Source: Phytophthora hibernalis (taxonomy: Eukaryota; Oomycota; Peronosporomycetes; Peronosporales; Peronosporaceae). Taken from it: a stretch of DNA of 64,000 bases. Below the pieces are notes generated by a model, which had not been told where the DNA came from, made no database searches, and worked only from the letters and a program-made list of their open reading frames with translations. Positions 1 to 11,328 of this stretch are shown here, piece after piece (positions within the stretch are counted from its first letter, which is position 1; every line of letters begins with the position of its first letter). A program made the translations under genes and the position numbers. Where the stretch lies: assembly GCA_012656075.1 (NCBI GenBank), contig JAAKBF010000255.1, forward strand, positions 434,001 to 498,000, in the 5' to 3' direction.

Positions 1-7
1 GACAGCG

Positions 8-954
8 ATGCACACCGGCACTGACCAAGCAGAGCAAGCTGCTGTCGAGACTCATAATTCAACCCTGCCTCAGCGGGTGTCAACGCGACGCACTACGACG
101 ACGACGAGATGGTCTCCTTCAATAGCTGACGGTCGGGGGCAAAACTCTCAGACAGGTGTACGGTCGAAAGCAGCATCACGAGTGACGCCACCCGCTCGCC
201 CGATTTCCAACGCAACGAAAAACATCAACTTCGACATGTTACAGCCGCACTTTGAGCGGCCTTTGCAGCAGGCAGCGGACAGCTTTGGGGTCTGCACGAC
301 ACTACTCAAGAAGATCTGTCGAAGGAACGGCATCAGCAATTGGCCGTATCGCAAGATCTGTGGTCTGCGCAAGAGCATTGCATCCATGGCCAAGCAAGTC
401 AACTACTTCGACGGCGAGCAGAAGCGCGCGTACGCCGATCAACTGGAAAAGCTCGAGCATGAGCTGCAGGCCTATCTGAGAACCGGAAACGAACCCACTG
501 AAGAGTTATTGCGATCTTTACAGGCAGAGACTGAGTCGGCCGCTACGGAGGACAAGCGGGCTCAACCGGATGTACGCACGGTAGGGATTGACAACGAGGA
601 TGAGGAAAAGGAAGCGCAGGAGGTACCAGCTTGGACAACCCGACCGAGTATTGCTCAGCCTCAATACAGCACTACGCAGCTCGCACACAGTCCACACGAA
701 GTTCAGACTAGCGGGAATTCTTGGAGCTCTCGCCCACAGGGACCCCGTTGCAAGTATTTCCGACAATCGCTACACACCACCGTGCGTTACCGTCGATCGC
801 CTCCATTCTTCAGCACCAGAGCTACTCGAGTCCAAGTCGAGCGGCCTCGACGCAGGATCCACGTCAAACGCCAAACGTTTCGCAATACGAAGCGGACCCG
901 CGTCAACCTCCACAATGGCGCTACTTTCCTTCGACAAACGACGACTCAGTATGA
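8..954 (+). CDS. RWP-RK domain transcription factor (copy 1, frame break near the C-terminus)
   Basis: Putative nuclear DNA-binding protein. The RWP-RK domain lies at about residues 72-125. It starts with NINFDMLQPHFERPL, continues with the helix CTTLLKKICRRNGI and carries the core NWPYRK followed by GLRKSIAS, so the usual RWP arginine is Asn here. The same order of elements is seen in the two other RWP-RK genes at 3.1 and 25.0 kb. The ATG at 8 opens the frame, although it sits at the window edge. At about 710-725 the coding signal moves to another frame and ends at 954. There a tail with PSIASILQHQ matches the PSIASLL tail of the 25-kb copy. One missing T near TCTT explains the change. The open frame of the first half runs on to 1087 without family similarity. 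RWP-RK function in oomycetes is inferred from the family. Confidence 0.85.
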
Positions 955-3077
955 CAAGCGGAGAGAGCAGAGCGTATTTATCGTCGCTGTGTACGAGCCC
1001 AGTGAGATAGAAGACAATAGACCGAATTCATGTGCAAAAGCTATTATACTGTACCTGCCACTCAGGATTCGTACGCGGATACGATGAGACGATGCGTATT
1101 AAATTTGACAAGAAGGACGTCTGGCGGACAATCTGATCTGACTCATCCCTTCAAGGATCCACGTGTGAGTGACGTGATACATTGTAGAAATCCAAGTTAA
1201 CTGGTGCCCAGTAGACTAGTTGGTCATGCCGACTTTCACCGAAGACTTCAGTCCCAATTAGCACACAGTTGGGGGTGTCGACTCACCTTGGCTAAGAAAG
1301 CTTGTCGAGGCTATTACCAGGTATCGTGCACTGGTGGTGAGTGCCGTACAAGAAAACTAGAGCTGTTCAGTCCGTCGCCACTTCAACTCCCACATTTACA
1401 TTTATCCTGTTCCAGCTGAGGACAAGGAAGGCTGCATGGAGGCGTGCTGTGTTCCACCAGTCTCCAATTAAACATAGATGACCTCCGTTTGAAAGTGATG
1501 AAGAACCCCAGCTTAGGTATTAATATCTGCTTCGTCATGCCACGCGTACACGTGGATAACATCAAATGGCTGCGCTGTGCCCAATATTTGGCCAGGGCAC
1601 CGACCCTTTCGCGCCGCAGCTCGCTGCGAAAGCCTCCACAGAGTGATGCGGGTGCGTGTTGCGCTGCGTCTTCCTGCAACGGCGGATTCATAAATACGGT
1701 TTGTGCACCTTCCACGAGTAGGATGCGCTCGCATTGCTTTCGGATGGAAATCGGACACAGCGGGTGCTGCCTCAGTGCGTATCCGCCATTCGTTTTGCTT
1801 CAACCTCAAGTGTCGGTGAACGGTAACGGTCTGCTCCGACAATGACTTGAGGTCAAGAACTGTGTTGTAATCTCCCGCGCATGATGTCGCCGAACCCAGC
1901 AGCTCTTCGCGCGGTCTATGATGTGTCGAGGTCTGGTCGGGCGGCTTCACGTTGCAGCTCTTCTTGGGGTGTCGCTGCTGGTCTCCACGAACAGGTTTCG
2001 CTCTCTCTTCACCGTGAAGTTCACGTCGCAACGCGAACAGCTCGACGGCAGCAGATCACTGCGATCGATCGCTCTGCCTGCTGCTACAAAGGCAACGTCG
2101 CGGCGGAAGAAAATGGAAGCGTGCTGCACTGCACAGCTTCTGCTCGATCGATTCTTTGTCGACTTGAATCACTTCGAGCTGTGCCAAGCTCAAGCTCCAA
2201 AGCCCACGCTTCACGCTTTGCCTGTCTGCGCGGACCCACCCGGTGACGACGAGCCGGGCAGAAAACCGGAGCGATTGCAGCTCGTGGACAGAGCACGGGG
2301 CTGTAGGCGCCGGCGCGGCGCGACATGACGTCCGCCACGTCCTGCGTGGGTGGAATATCCGCTCGGAAGTCCACTTTCGCCACCACGAATGCAACCCACG
2401 CGCGCACTGCACGGCGCACGACGCAGCTTCGACTGCCACCTTATCCTAGTGGTCTGCACAATGCAGGATGTGCCACCACTTCGTTCGACGTCAACGACGC
2501 ACTCATCGAGGTCAAACCTGGCAGGTGGGGACCTGACCTCGCCGCGGTCTCAAGTGGTACATGTACGCCACTGCGGTCTCCCCAAAGGCTCCAGTATCTT
2601 GAATAAAGAAACGTCTCGAAGAAGAAGCACCTCCACTTCGCCCAGGCAGCAAAGTCTCACTTTGCATTCCACCTTCGAAACCCGACCTACGAACCGACCG
2701 CGAGACATTTTTCTCGAAGCGCGAGGAACCAAGCCACTGCCCGCAGTCCGATCCTGCTCGAGCTCTCTTTGAAGTGAGTAAGGAGATAGGTACATCCGGA
2801 ACACCCTGTCGTCAAGCTGACAAGGACCAACATCCGCCCGACAGCTTCCACCGCGACAGAAAACGGAACTTCCGTCCCCTTGTCCTTTTGCTCTGCTGGA
2901 CAGACGCAGCAGCAAGACCGGACTCAACAAGGTTTCATTCAAATCCAGCGCCTCCAGTCATCCACGAACGAAGCGCGCAGCCATCTGACAAGTCCGACGA
3001 CAGAACTTGCAGTCGGCCTCACTCACCTCTCGTTTCACGCTCTAGACAACAAGTGAGCAACCACTCGCTCTAGAACA
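955..3077. other. Intergenic region without a convincing gene
   Basis: Several overlapping open frames of 60-172 codons occur on both strands, but none has a recognisable domain, a repeat structure or a consistent paralogue in the window. The last few hundred bases are probably the upstream region of the RWP-RK gene that starts at 3078. Confidence 0.5.
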
Positions 3078-4040
3078 ATGGAGGCTTTTGCATTTCCCGG
3101 AGGTGTCACCATCGGTGAACCGACCACTTCAACCACTTCCAGCACTTTACCGCCGTTGGTGCACAAGCGTCACCTGTCAACCGCCAATGGTTCACCCGTC
3201 AAGCGACGCAAACTCTCGGAGCCCGTCTCATCGCCAGGTTCGCCCATGTCAACTTCATCCATTGGGTCATCCAAGTCGGCGTCGCGGCCCAACATGACCG
3301 CGTCAAGCAGTATCACGTTGGACATGTTGCGTCCGCACTTTGAAGAGCCATTGGCCAAGGTGGCCGCTAACTTCGGTATCTGCGTGACGCTACTGAAGAA
3401 AATTTGTCGACGACACAGCATCGCACGCTGGCCGCACCGTCAGATCACCGGCTTGCGCAAAAGCATCGCCTCCATGGAACACGCCATCGGCTACTTTGAC
3501 GGAGACCGACGCGAGTCGTACGCCGAGCAGTTGCTCAAGCAGAAGAACAAACTTGCAGCGTTGTTGGAAGACCCGACGACAAACAACCCATTGTTGGCTT
3601 CGGAGGACGATGAAAATGCTAGACCGCAGCCCAAGGTTTCGTCGACCTTCAACGCCTACGAAGTGTCACCTGCTTCGGTGACCCGGGCATCGTCTCCTAC
3701 CGGTCCATTTCTGGCAGAATCGCCATACTACGGTGCATCCGCTGCAGCGGTGCCATCGCAGACGTCGCCGCTGTGGCTTCCAGCTACAAACCAAGCTGAG
3801 TCGAACTACACTCAGCAGTATCTCCAACTCTGTCCTCCACCCAAGATCCAACAGTATCGTCCGGAGACGTATCCTACGAGCTATTGCGTGCCCAGGGCGG
3901 TTCCTGCTGGTTTGTCCCCAGCCATTTATCTGCCACCGCTGCGACGAGAGTCGAGGCCGGTGCTGCCACCCATTTCATCGCTAGTTGTCAACGGCAATAA
4001 CAACAACCTCACCTTATCAATGCTAACCCCAAGTTGGTGA
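3078..4040 (+). CDS. RWP-RK domain transcription factor (copy 2, intact)
   Basis: Intact 320-residue protein with an ATG at 3078. The N-terminal 75 residues are Ser/Thr/Pro-rich and contain a basic cluster, VKRRKL (41-46), likely a nuclear localisation signal. The RWP-RK domain spans about 79-130: SITLDMLRPHFEEPLAKVA, then CVTLLKKICRRHSI, then RWPHRQ and GLRKSIASME. The last basic position of the core is Gln rather than Lys. A predicted helix (about 140-165) follows, then a long low-complexity tail with PPISSLV near the end, like the SIASLL tail of the sister genes. The protein should act in the nucleus as a sequence-specific regulator. Target sites and partners cannot be read from the sequence. 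Confidence 0.93.
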   Translation: MEAFAFPGGVTIGEPTTSTTSSTLPPLVHKRHLSTANGSPVKRRKLSEPVSSPGSPMSTSSIGSSKSASRPNMTASSSITLDMLRPHFEEPLAKVAANFGICVTLLKKICRRHSIARWPHRQITGLRKSIASMEHAIGYFDGDRRESYAEQLLKQKNKLAALLEDPTTNNPLLASEDDENARPQPKVSSTFNAYEVSPASVTRASSPTGPFLAESPYYGASAAAVPSQTSPLWLPATNQAESNYTQQYLQLCPPPKIQQYRPETYPTSYCVPRAVPAGLSPAIYLPPLRRESRPVLPPISSLVVNGNNNNLTLSMLTPSW

Positions 4041-4661
4041 AGGAGACTCAAGACAGCTTAGGACATGAAAGATAATTATTGAAACAACGACACCACTATG
4101 AAATGACAACTCCAACGTGATGGTGGCGACGATTTTCATGAATTTAACATGAATTTACCAGGAAACGAAAGTGGTAAAGGAGTGTTTAGCTTCGACTGGT
4201 GCTGCATTGCGCGATCAATCATCGAGATTCACGATTCATGAAAATTTCCATTTTATCCCGGCATAGCGCATGGGATAGTCGGGTAACCCAAGCAGACATC
4301 GATGTCTTACACTCTTCCCGACGCGAGCTGGTCGATTTCACGTTTCAAGCAAGTTGATCCCGAATCCCATCTCGATTCCGGCTTGACGTGAATCCAATGC
4401 GTTGAAAGACAAACGCATTTATTTGGCACAACAGCCTTATTCAAAAACTTCCTACCGCAGATAAACCTAACGGTGACGACGACTAATGGCGTTGAACTCG
4501 ATCCGTCATCTCCTTCGACGGCATGCTCATATTTACCACAACGACCAACGTTGCGGCGATGCAAATGGAGACTCTACAACCGAGTCGGACAGGACACAGC
4601 AATGCAAACCTTGAACGAACGCCTAGTTTGACACGCATCGGATTTGACACTTTCCGGCTCA
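4041..4661. other. Intergenic, 3' ends of convergent genes
   Basis: This lies between the stop of the RWP-RK gene on the plus strand and the stop of the surface-protein gene on the minus strand. The antisense frames inside it show no recognisable features. No obvious repeat is seen. Confidence 0.5.
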
Positions 4662-6171
4662 CTAAATCGTGTGTTCACCCTGTCGAACCCGTTCGTCGTC
4701 GCTTTCGTCCTCGGAAGAAGAACCGTCGTAGACATCGGAAGCATTCGACGACTCAAACGAGAACTTCGGGTATCGACTGTCCTCCGCCAGCATTTCGGTG
4801 TTGCGTGCCTCGACATCACGCATCGTGATGGGGTCGACAATATCGTAGTCGCTCCTCATGCTGCTCGCCGTGGACGCCGCGAAAATCTGAGGCTTTCTAC
4901 TGGACTGGGGGACAGGAGGAACCGCAATCTGGTAGTGATCGGGGTGTGGTTTTCTGCTAGCATAGGCCTGTTCGTCTTCTTCTTCGATAGACGTATCAAT
5001 GAGCTGACTAACGGTCAAAGGATGCTGTCGCACCGAACCGATCGATGACTCCCGGTTGGCCATCGCGGTGGCGTTCACGAAGTTGTTGTTTCCTCTTGCA
5101 GATGGAGGCACCGTATTGTTGGCGAATTGGTGCTGCTGTCCAGCAGCCGCACCCGCCACAAGTTCCGGTCCCGTGCTCACGCTGTAGTCGTTGTAGTATT
5201 GGGACTCGGTCGCGTACTGCGAGTCTCCACCGTAGTTGGAAAAGTCTGCCTTCGACCTCGGTGTCGAGCCGCTGTTCGTCGTTTGGTCATACCCAGGTCC
5301 GTACGCACTGCTCGCCTGCGAGTCGGAGAGCATCGAAATGCCCTTACCAGCTTCGTCCTTGTAGCTGTACGTTGAGTACAAGTTGCCACCGGAGGCACCC
5401 CCGTACCCAGCGTTCTGTCAGACCACGCACTGTTGTGCGAGGAGACGGTGTTTTCCTGCGTAGCGTACATTTTCTTCTTCTTGACCACTCGACGAGCGAC
5501 GAACGCGATGACAATCACCACAAGCACCACGGCACCACCGATGAGTGCTAAGTTGACAACCGCCGGGGACCCGGAGGTGGTCGCGGTGTTGCTCGTCAGG
5601 GCCTTTTCGGCACCGCTACTGTTGGTCGAGCTGCTAGAAGCCGTTTGCGTGGACTGGTGCTGATCCACCGTAGTCGCGGATGGGGTCGACGTTGCGTCCG
5701 TCGATGACCCCGATGAGGTTGTGTCCGTGGACGGGGTCGTTGCATCTGTCGATGGCGTCTGGTTCGAGTTGGTGTTGCTACCAGTCGAACTGGAAGCTTC
5801 AGATGTCGACGTCGTTGGGGCGGTCGTGGCGGTCGGAGTCGCAGTCGTTTTGGCAGGAGCTTTCGTCTTTGGTGTTGGTGCTGGGGTGTCACTGTTGTTA
5901 TCACCGCTACTATCCCCATTGCTCGTGGTAGGTGTGCTCGAAGCCGACGACGTCGAAGTAGACGCCTTATCGCATTCAGCGTACTCCCTGAGAAAGGACA
6001 CGCACCGGAGGTGTCTCGACTGTAGCAGGAGAAATCACCGCCCGACAGGGCGTACACACAAGGTGGACACGTCCCCGAGGTGAGGATGCATACGGTGGCA
6101 CCCTCCGACAGACACGATGCTACTTCTGAACAACTCGACATTGCTTCCAGAGACCTGCGCTGACGTATCAT
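4662..6171 (-). CDS. Putative mucin-like single-pass surface protein (two frame breaks, 5' end unresolved)
   Basis: Read on the minus strand, the N-terminal part is Cys-rich, with segments such as SCSEVASC, TSGTCPPCVYALSGG and SGACPFSG, typical of oomycete secreted domains. A roughly 110-residue Ser/Thr/Pro stalk follows (a candidate for heavy O-glycosylation). Next come one membrane helix, LALIGGAVVLVVIVIAFVA, the basic stop-transfer RRVVKKKK, and a polar tail of about 250 residues ending at 4662. This suggests an extracellular Cys-rich head on a stalk with a cytosolic tail. The frame changes at a C-run at 5986-5988 and again at 5398-5402. One missing base in each run restores a smooth reading. 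The first ATG in frame is at 6171 (another at 6141), but neither is followed by a signal peptide. The open frame runs up to 6423 without an ATG, so a 5' exon may be missing. Family not recognised. Confidence 0.7.
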
Positions 6172-6423
6172 ATAACGGAGTCCCGCGTGACCTGTATCCC
6201 TGTTGCAGTCTCCTCTGATGGCTTGTAGGAATCTCGTTTGCGTGCTGAATTGGCAATCACCGAACGTCAACGCTTGACGCTTGCGGGGAACGCAATGAGG
6301 GAATGAGAGTGAGGAAAGGAGACCGACACCGAGGCCGATCTCGCCGATAGGCCTGGGTTGGCATGTGGTCGTCTTTACGTGCCGCAGGGTATTGCAGAGC
6401 GCTCGTATCTCGAGATCGACCAA

Positions 6424-7165
6424 TTAGCCCGCTGTTCGAGCGACATTCCTCGGTCTCTGTTGGCCAGGATAAAAGCGAGATCGGACACACGATAGGCTCA
6501 GAATGTCCGCAACGCAGCGTTGTGGAGATTTCGCTCTGTTACTTCGAGCGAAGCAACGCGTTCATAATCACTCGGCAGCAGCGACAGTTTGTCCAGCTTC
6601 GAGTCATGCAGCGGAGCGAAAGGTTTAACGACGTCTGAAGGTATGGAGCACTGAACGGCATCCGTCACTTTTGGTTCTCACCGAATGACGCATCGTCTCA
6701 GCTACCAGGTAGAGTGCTGGCGGCGAATATATCATACACGTACTTGCCAAGCCTTTGTCAAATGGCAAGTCGAGCGGTGCCAACATATCGGATACTATTA
6801 ATACGTACTTTGAGGCACCAGCATGTGTCGTTGGTACATGTAGGTTACAGACACTGCAAAATTACTAAAAATCGTAAGCCACTCATGGTCTAGCACCAAG
6901 CTGCAATTCAAGCAAATTCTTATACTCAGTTGGTCGATGATACTTTTCCTGATGTTATCTATCAACATGCAGCGCGGTGGAAAGCGACGACGAAGCAGTA
7001 CTTGATACGCTCCTGGCAACGGCTACTCGATTTCGCCACAACATTGTCCTCTGCTTGCAGGATATAGATACGTAGACTGAAGAGGAGCGCACGCAGCAAG
7101 CTCGCACGCTGCTCCATTCCAGAATCTCTGGTGTCTAGCCCAGGGTTTCGGGCGACGAGCTTACT
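6424..7165. other. Intergenic region
   Basis: This is the upstream side of the surface-protein gene and the downstream side of the PDZ gene, both on the minus strand. I looked for a first exon with a signal peptide for the surface protein and did not find a convincing one. Confidence 0.4.
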
Positions 7166-8494
7166 CTACACCCTGGGTGACGTTGTGGGGCTGATTGTGG
7201 CAGGCACAGATGCATCCACCTCGAGCACCTCTTCGGATTGCCTGTTCTTGCCAGCATTCTCGGCATACGAGGAAGCAGCACTGCTTCTGTCGCTGAGACT
7301 CGGACTGCCAGCCGAGAGTTGCATGAGGTTCTGGAGCTGGTCCAAGTTTTCCTGCTGGAGTTTCTCGCAACGCAAGACGGTCTCCGTAAGTAGCACAATA
7401 ATGTCGCTGTGCATCTCCTCCTGCTCTCTGCACCAAACCTCAACGTCCTCGGATAACGTAGACGACGTCGACAACACCGACGTCGTCGTTCCGCGGTCCG
7501 CCGCCTCACCGCTGCTGGACCTGAGCTGGCCACTCACCGCGTCTCCGTAGCCTAGATGCTCGATACTCTCATGAACAATGTCACTGCTCTCGTCGTCCAC
7601 CAACCCGCTCGAGTTCAAGTGGCTGGCTTCACTCACCGAGTGTCTGTCCGAAGACTGTGGGGACGCCTTCTTCTTAGACCCTCGCGAACCACGGAAGAAG
7701 TGGCTCGATCGTCCAGATCCACTCACGCTGCTAAAGCTGCCGTTCGAGGGGGACGTGTTTCCTCTCGGTGACGTCTGCACGTTCTGGTTGGTGCGGAAGC
7801 CCAGCGAGATGGGGCGTCTCGTGGTCTTGAGCTTGTCGACGATCTCCCGGAACCGCAGGTTGTCCACGCGGTCATCGTTGATGGTCACCAACTGGTCTCC
7901 AAGTCTGCAATTGCTGATGCCCGTGGTGACGCCGTCTGCGTGTTGCAAAACAGCAATCTGCGCTCCGACCTTGTTGTCTTTCCGTGAAAAGTTGCGCAGC
8001 GAGATGCCGCACTCACCACTCACCCACATGACCGTATAAGCGTCGGGTCCGACACGTCCATTGGTCATGTGACTCATAGAGTACGAAGGTCGTTGCTGTG
8101 GTCGCTGCTGTACGCGGCGGTGCTGGTGCTGCTGACGCATCATGATGGACGACTGGCGACTCACGAGCGTGTTCGAGTAGCGCGAATCGTCCAGTGCCGA
8201 GTCCAACGCCGACAGGTCTTCGAGCGTCATCTGACTGGCTCGTGGGTCCATCTGCGAGTTGGCGAAGGGCGTGAAGATGCTGCCGCGCATGCCGCTTTGG
8301 CTCAGGTCCAAGGACGCGTCCGACGTGGCGTTCGAAGCGGAGGGCTCCAAAGCGTCGCCTCCGTGCAACAGCAGCGCGTCGTAGAGCTTGGACTTGCGCT
8401 CCATATCATCACGAAGTGCCTGGAGCTGTGCCACGAGCGCTGGCAGGTTGCGCGCCAGCTCCACGGCCGCCGTGTTGTCCTCGGCGCTCTGCAT
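7166..8494 (-). CDS. PDZ domain protein
   Basis: Intact 442-residue protein starting at an ATG at 8494. The N-terminus (about 5-40) is a likely short coiled coil. A PDZ domain lies at about 152-234. Its carboxylate-binding loop region is degenerate (GECGISLRNF), followed by the strands of VGAQIAVLQHADG, the turn CRLGDQLVTINDDRV and the last helix RFREIVDKLK. The rest is Ser-rich linker. A second helical segment (about 345-400, with LTETVLRCEKLQQENLDQLQ) may form another coiled coil. PDZ domains bind C-terminal peptides of partner proteins, so a scaffold or adaptor role is likely. Partners are unknown. No membrane segment is seen. Confidence 0.88.
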   Translation of the reverse strand: MQSAEDNTAAVELARNLPALVAQLQALRDDMERKSKLYDALLLHGGDALEPSASNATSDASLDLSQSGMRGSIFTPFANSQMDPRASQMTLEDLSALDSALDDSRYSNTLVSRQSSIMMRQQHQHRRVQQRPQQRPSYSMSHMTNGRVGPDAYTVMWVSGECGISLRNFSRKDNKVGAQIAVLQHADGVTTGISNCRLGDQLVTINDDRVDNLRFREIVDKLKTTRRPISLGFRTNQNVQTSPRGNTSPSNGSFSSVSGSGRSSHFFRGSRGSKKKASPQSSDRHSVSEASHLNSSGLVDDESSDIVHESIEHLGYGDAVSGQLRSSSGEAADRGTTTSVLSTSSTLSEDVEVWCREQEEMHSDIIVLLTETVLRCEKLQQENLDQLQNLMQLSAGSPSLSDRSSAASSYAENAGKNRQSEEVLEVDASVPATISPTTSPRV

Positions 8495-9309
8495 CGTGCG
8501 GGGGTATCGACTGTGACCAGACGCGAGACTTTCTGTGAGTTACATGTTGAAAAAGAGCCAGAGCTGGTAATTCGTATCCTTATTCGGGGTTTATTTGAGC
8601 GGAACGAAGACGAGGCTTACAATTAGCAAGAAAGTGGCCGTTACTTTGGCAGTTACTTGGAAGGTTAAAATCGAGGAGACTGGAGGTATTAAGGGTGTAA
8701 AATATAGTCCCCCATTCAAGGATTGATACCCTCTACCAGAACGAGCACTTCTCGGCTGGATCAACTTGGAACGTGGCCACTGCAGGGCTGCAGCGAAGAA
8801 TTTTAGTCGGGATGATCAGAGCATGTACTCCAGCATCTCATCAAGCCTGGATCAAATCAATACCATTCTCAGGTCTCTAGGCAGCAAAAGCAGTTCTTGT
8901 ACAGTTTGTGGGATAAGAGCTGGAAGATGCTGCTACGTTGCATGCAGGATGCCAGTCAGACGACCACAGTCGCGCTTGGCGTCACGGCAGTGCTTGCCAA
9001 TAGCAACGCGAGGTGTTGCAGCGCTGAGCTGAGGATGATTTGGCCCGGTGTAATCTGGCCAAACAATGGATGTGGTGTCTGGCGACGAGCCAACCTAGGA
9101 CGCAAGGTCACCGATATTAATATTAATACTCCGAGAGCCTCTCGAGCGATACAATTTGCGTAACTTACGGAAAGCTTGATCGGCGGTTGTAAATTACAAC
9201 TTGTAATCGATACTTGCTGTAGTAAATACGCCTACTGTTCATGAATGTAGTATCATACTACTACGTAGTACTACCGGTACCGGTAACATCGAAGGCAAGG
9301 TTTTGTGCA
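8495..9309. other. Intergenic region upstream of the PDZ gene
   Basis: No coding feature is supported. Near 9260-9290 there are small palindromes (ACTACGTAGT, ACCGGTACCGGT), which also occur elsewhere in the window. The promoter of the minus-strand PDZ gene should lie here, but no clear core element was picked out. Confidence 0.4.
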
Positions 9310-9813
9310 GGATAATTATCACCACCGGCCTCAAATACCAACATTTTCCCAACCGGCCACATTTAAGTCGACTCAGAGATTTCATTGGCCAATTCTCTTG
9401 TTATAGCTTTTACTCGAATTTATCTTCAACAGCAGCATGAGCTGCTGTGCATGACATCACACGTTGTTGCAAGAATGCCGTTCAAAAAGCGAGAATGAAC
9501 GATCGTATTCCTACACCAGCACAAATTGCGACAACTCTCTTATCCGCACCTGAACGCCAGGGTCTTCGTGGTCAATCGCCGACTGGAGAAATACTTCGAG
9601 CTACGCTTCAGCTCTTGTGTACCGGTAGATTTGCACTGGCAGGATTCGGGCTGGGGTTGGAGAATGGAGCATTCCCTCTCTCCCCATTTGCACGCCTAAC
9701 GCGCAGCGGGGCTTCTCAATGAGAGATCCTTAGTCCTGTATAACCTTAGTAACTCAAATGTGGGCCGGTTGGGAAAATGTTGACGTATTTGTGGCCGGTG
9801 GTGATAATTATCC
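9310..9813. mobile_element. MITE-like non-autonomous DNA element with ~55-bp terminal inverted repeats
   Basis: The left end (9310-9364) begins GGATAATTATCACCACCGG and runs through AACATTTTCCCAACCGGCC to ACATTT. The right end (9756-9813) is its reverse complement with a few small differences. Total length is about 504 bp, and the interior has no coding capacity. Long terminal inverted repeats around a short non-coding core are typical of a miniature inverted-repeat element mobilised in trans. No clear target-site duplication was identified, so the superfamily is not assigned. Confidence 0.8.
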
Positions 9814-11328
9814 CCTTCCAAACGAAATTCCGCGAAAGTGTATTGAGTGGGCTTGAGCTGGCTTTAGCTTCTCATTTAGACGTTGGGTTGAGGGTCTATT
9901 TGCAACTAAAAGAACGGGATGGGATCCTCGAAGTGGTGTGGGATGCCCAGCAAACGACAAATGTGCGGGTTGCCCGCATCGCATGGCTGTCTATGCAACT
10001 ATTTTCGTGTGGACACCTCCGTTTACATTGAAGGATTTACCGGTAGCACTTTGGTGTCATTGTAGGCCGTGGTCGACCTCTGGTGCAAGAATTTTTACAC
10101 CACCCGACATGCTGCACTTCCGAAGCCCCCTGGTCACCTTGAGATACCACCCAATCGTTGTTTGAACCGCACCACACACACTGCGAGCACTTTGCTCTAA
10201 ATGAAGCTCACCTTGTCCACGCGCAGTGCCCAACGTGCGCAAGGCAAATACCCCCGCAGTCGCGTAAATGAAACCTTCGTTTAGGTGGTTGTCCACATTA
10301 AGCACACCTGGCAACTGATGGGAAAATGAAAGTGTTGACGGCAATGCCAAGATTTTCTGCCGGCAAGTTCCAGTCTTGTCGAATATCTTTACGGTAAGTT
10401 TTGCAGCTGAGCTCCTGCCATCGGGAGATTTGATTCCCGGACTGGAGGCTCGCCGTCCTCGAAGTACTTGAAGTTGCCTTTAACAAACAAACGCCTGCTG
10501 CTTGCACTTGGGGATGTGTAGCCCTTGGTGAATTTCGATCGTGCTGTCACTCACTGACGACCGCACCGGGCGATCCACCGCCAGCGCAGCATCCGAGCAA
10601 GGGAGATGGAAGTTCCATTGAAACCCGTTCCGGTCCTTTGCCACAAACGGCTGATTTACGCCGATGACGCTTGGACGCGGAGCACTGACAAGACTTGCTG
10701 TTGTTCAACAACAACTTACTGCCCCATGCGGTCGCTCTGACTTGTCAAGTTGCAGCGCGGCTGGTGGCTCCACAGTTCGTGTGCAAAAGATACAGCTACT
10801 TGAACTTGGACCTTACCGAAACCAAGTCGCTTTTGCATGCGTCGCCTCGTGGCAGTGCACCAGAATCGCCGACGTTCAAGTTGCAACTTCTGCTCGCAAT
10901 AGGCGAGTCGCAAACGCTTTCTCCATAAGATATCCCATACAACAGTCCAAACATTATCCAGACTGACCCAGCATTTCGGTCGGCGAATGCCCGTCGGAGA
11001 ACCACCCACATCACTGGTCGCGCGAGCGTCTTACTCATTACCAGGCTGATCAAACTGCGTCCGTCTCTCCAAATATCACTTGTGACAGTCCTTTCAACCC
11101 ACCGCCTCCCATGCTTCCTAACCCGTACCGTGCATTTTATCAAAACAAAGAGGTGTTTTTCGAATCTCGCATCGCACCGGAACCTTCCCACTAAGTACGT
11201 TCTAACTTGCACCTTATGCGACCCGTTAGCGTGCAATAGACGCGGCAATTCCTGCATACCAGGCATTCATTTCCCAAATTGCTCGCTCCCGCGCAAGCCA
11301 CCCAAGCCAAAAGCCCCAAAGCCAACGA
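9814..11328. other. Intergenic or degenerate sequence
   Basis: Several overlapping open frames of up to 156 codons (for example 10796-11266 on the minus strand and 10664-10966 on the plus strand) have no recognisable domain. The reading around 10650-10690 contains the tetrapeptide YADD, but without any flanking reverse-transcriptase motif. Possibly old transposon sequence; nothing firm. Confidence 0.4.

Noticed and set aside
1513..2031. 172-codon minus-strand open frame
   Set aside because: No ATG-supported domain structure, Arg-rich composition typical of random frames in GC-rich DNA, and competing frames on the other strand.
5988..6055. A 68-bp intron (GTACGC...TTTCTCAG) on the minus strand in the surface-protein gene
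   Set aside because: It would restore the frame, but it removes the conserved Cys-rich stretch with CYSRDTSGACPFSG. A single missing G in the run at 5986-5988 keeps that stretch and gives a smoother protein.
7131..8626. Plus-strand open frames antisense to the PDZ gene
   Set aside because: They are shadows of the PDZ coding frame; no domain, and the minus-strand PDZ reading is clear.
10640..10700. Possible reverse-transcriptase YADD motif
   Set aside because: Only the tetrapeptide is present. No other RT motif lies at a suitable distance in any frame.
10796..11266. 156-codon minus-strand open frame
   Set aside because: No recognisable motif, overlaps plus-strand open frames, no paralogue.
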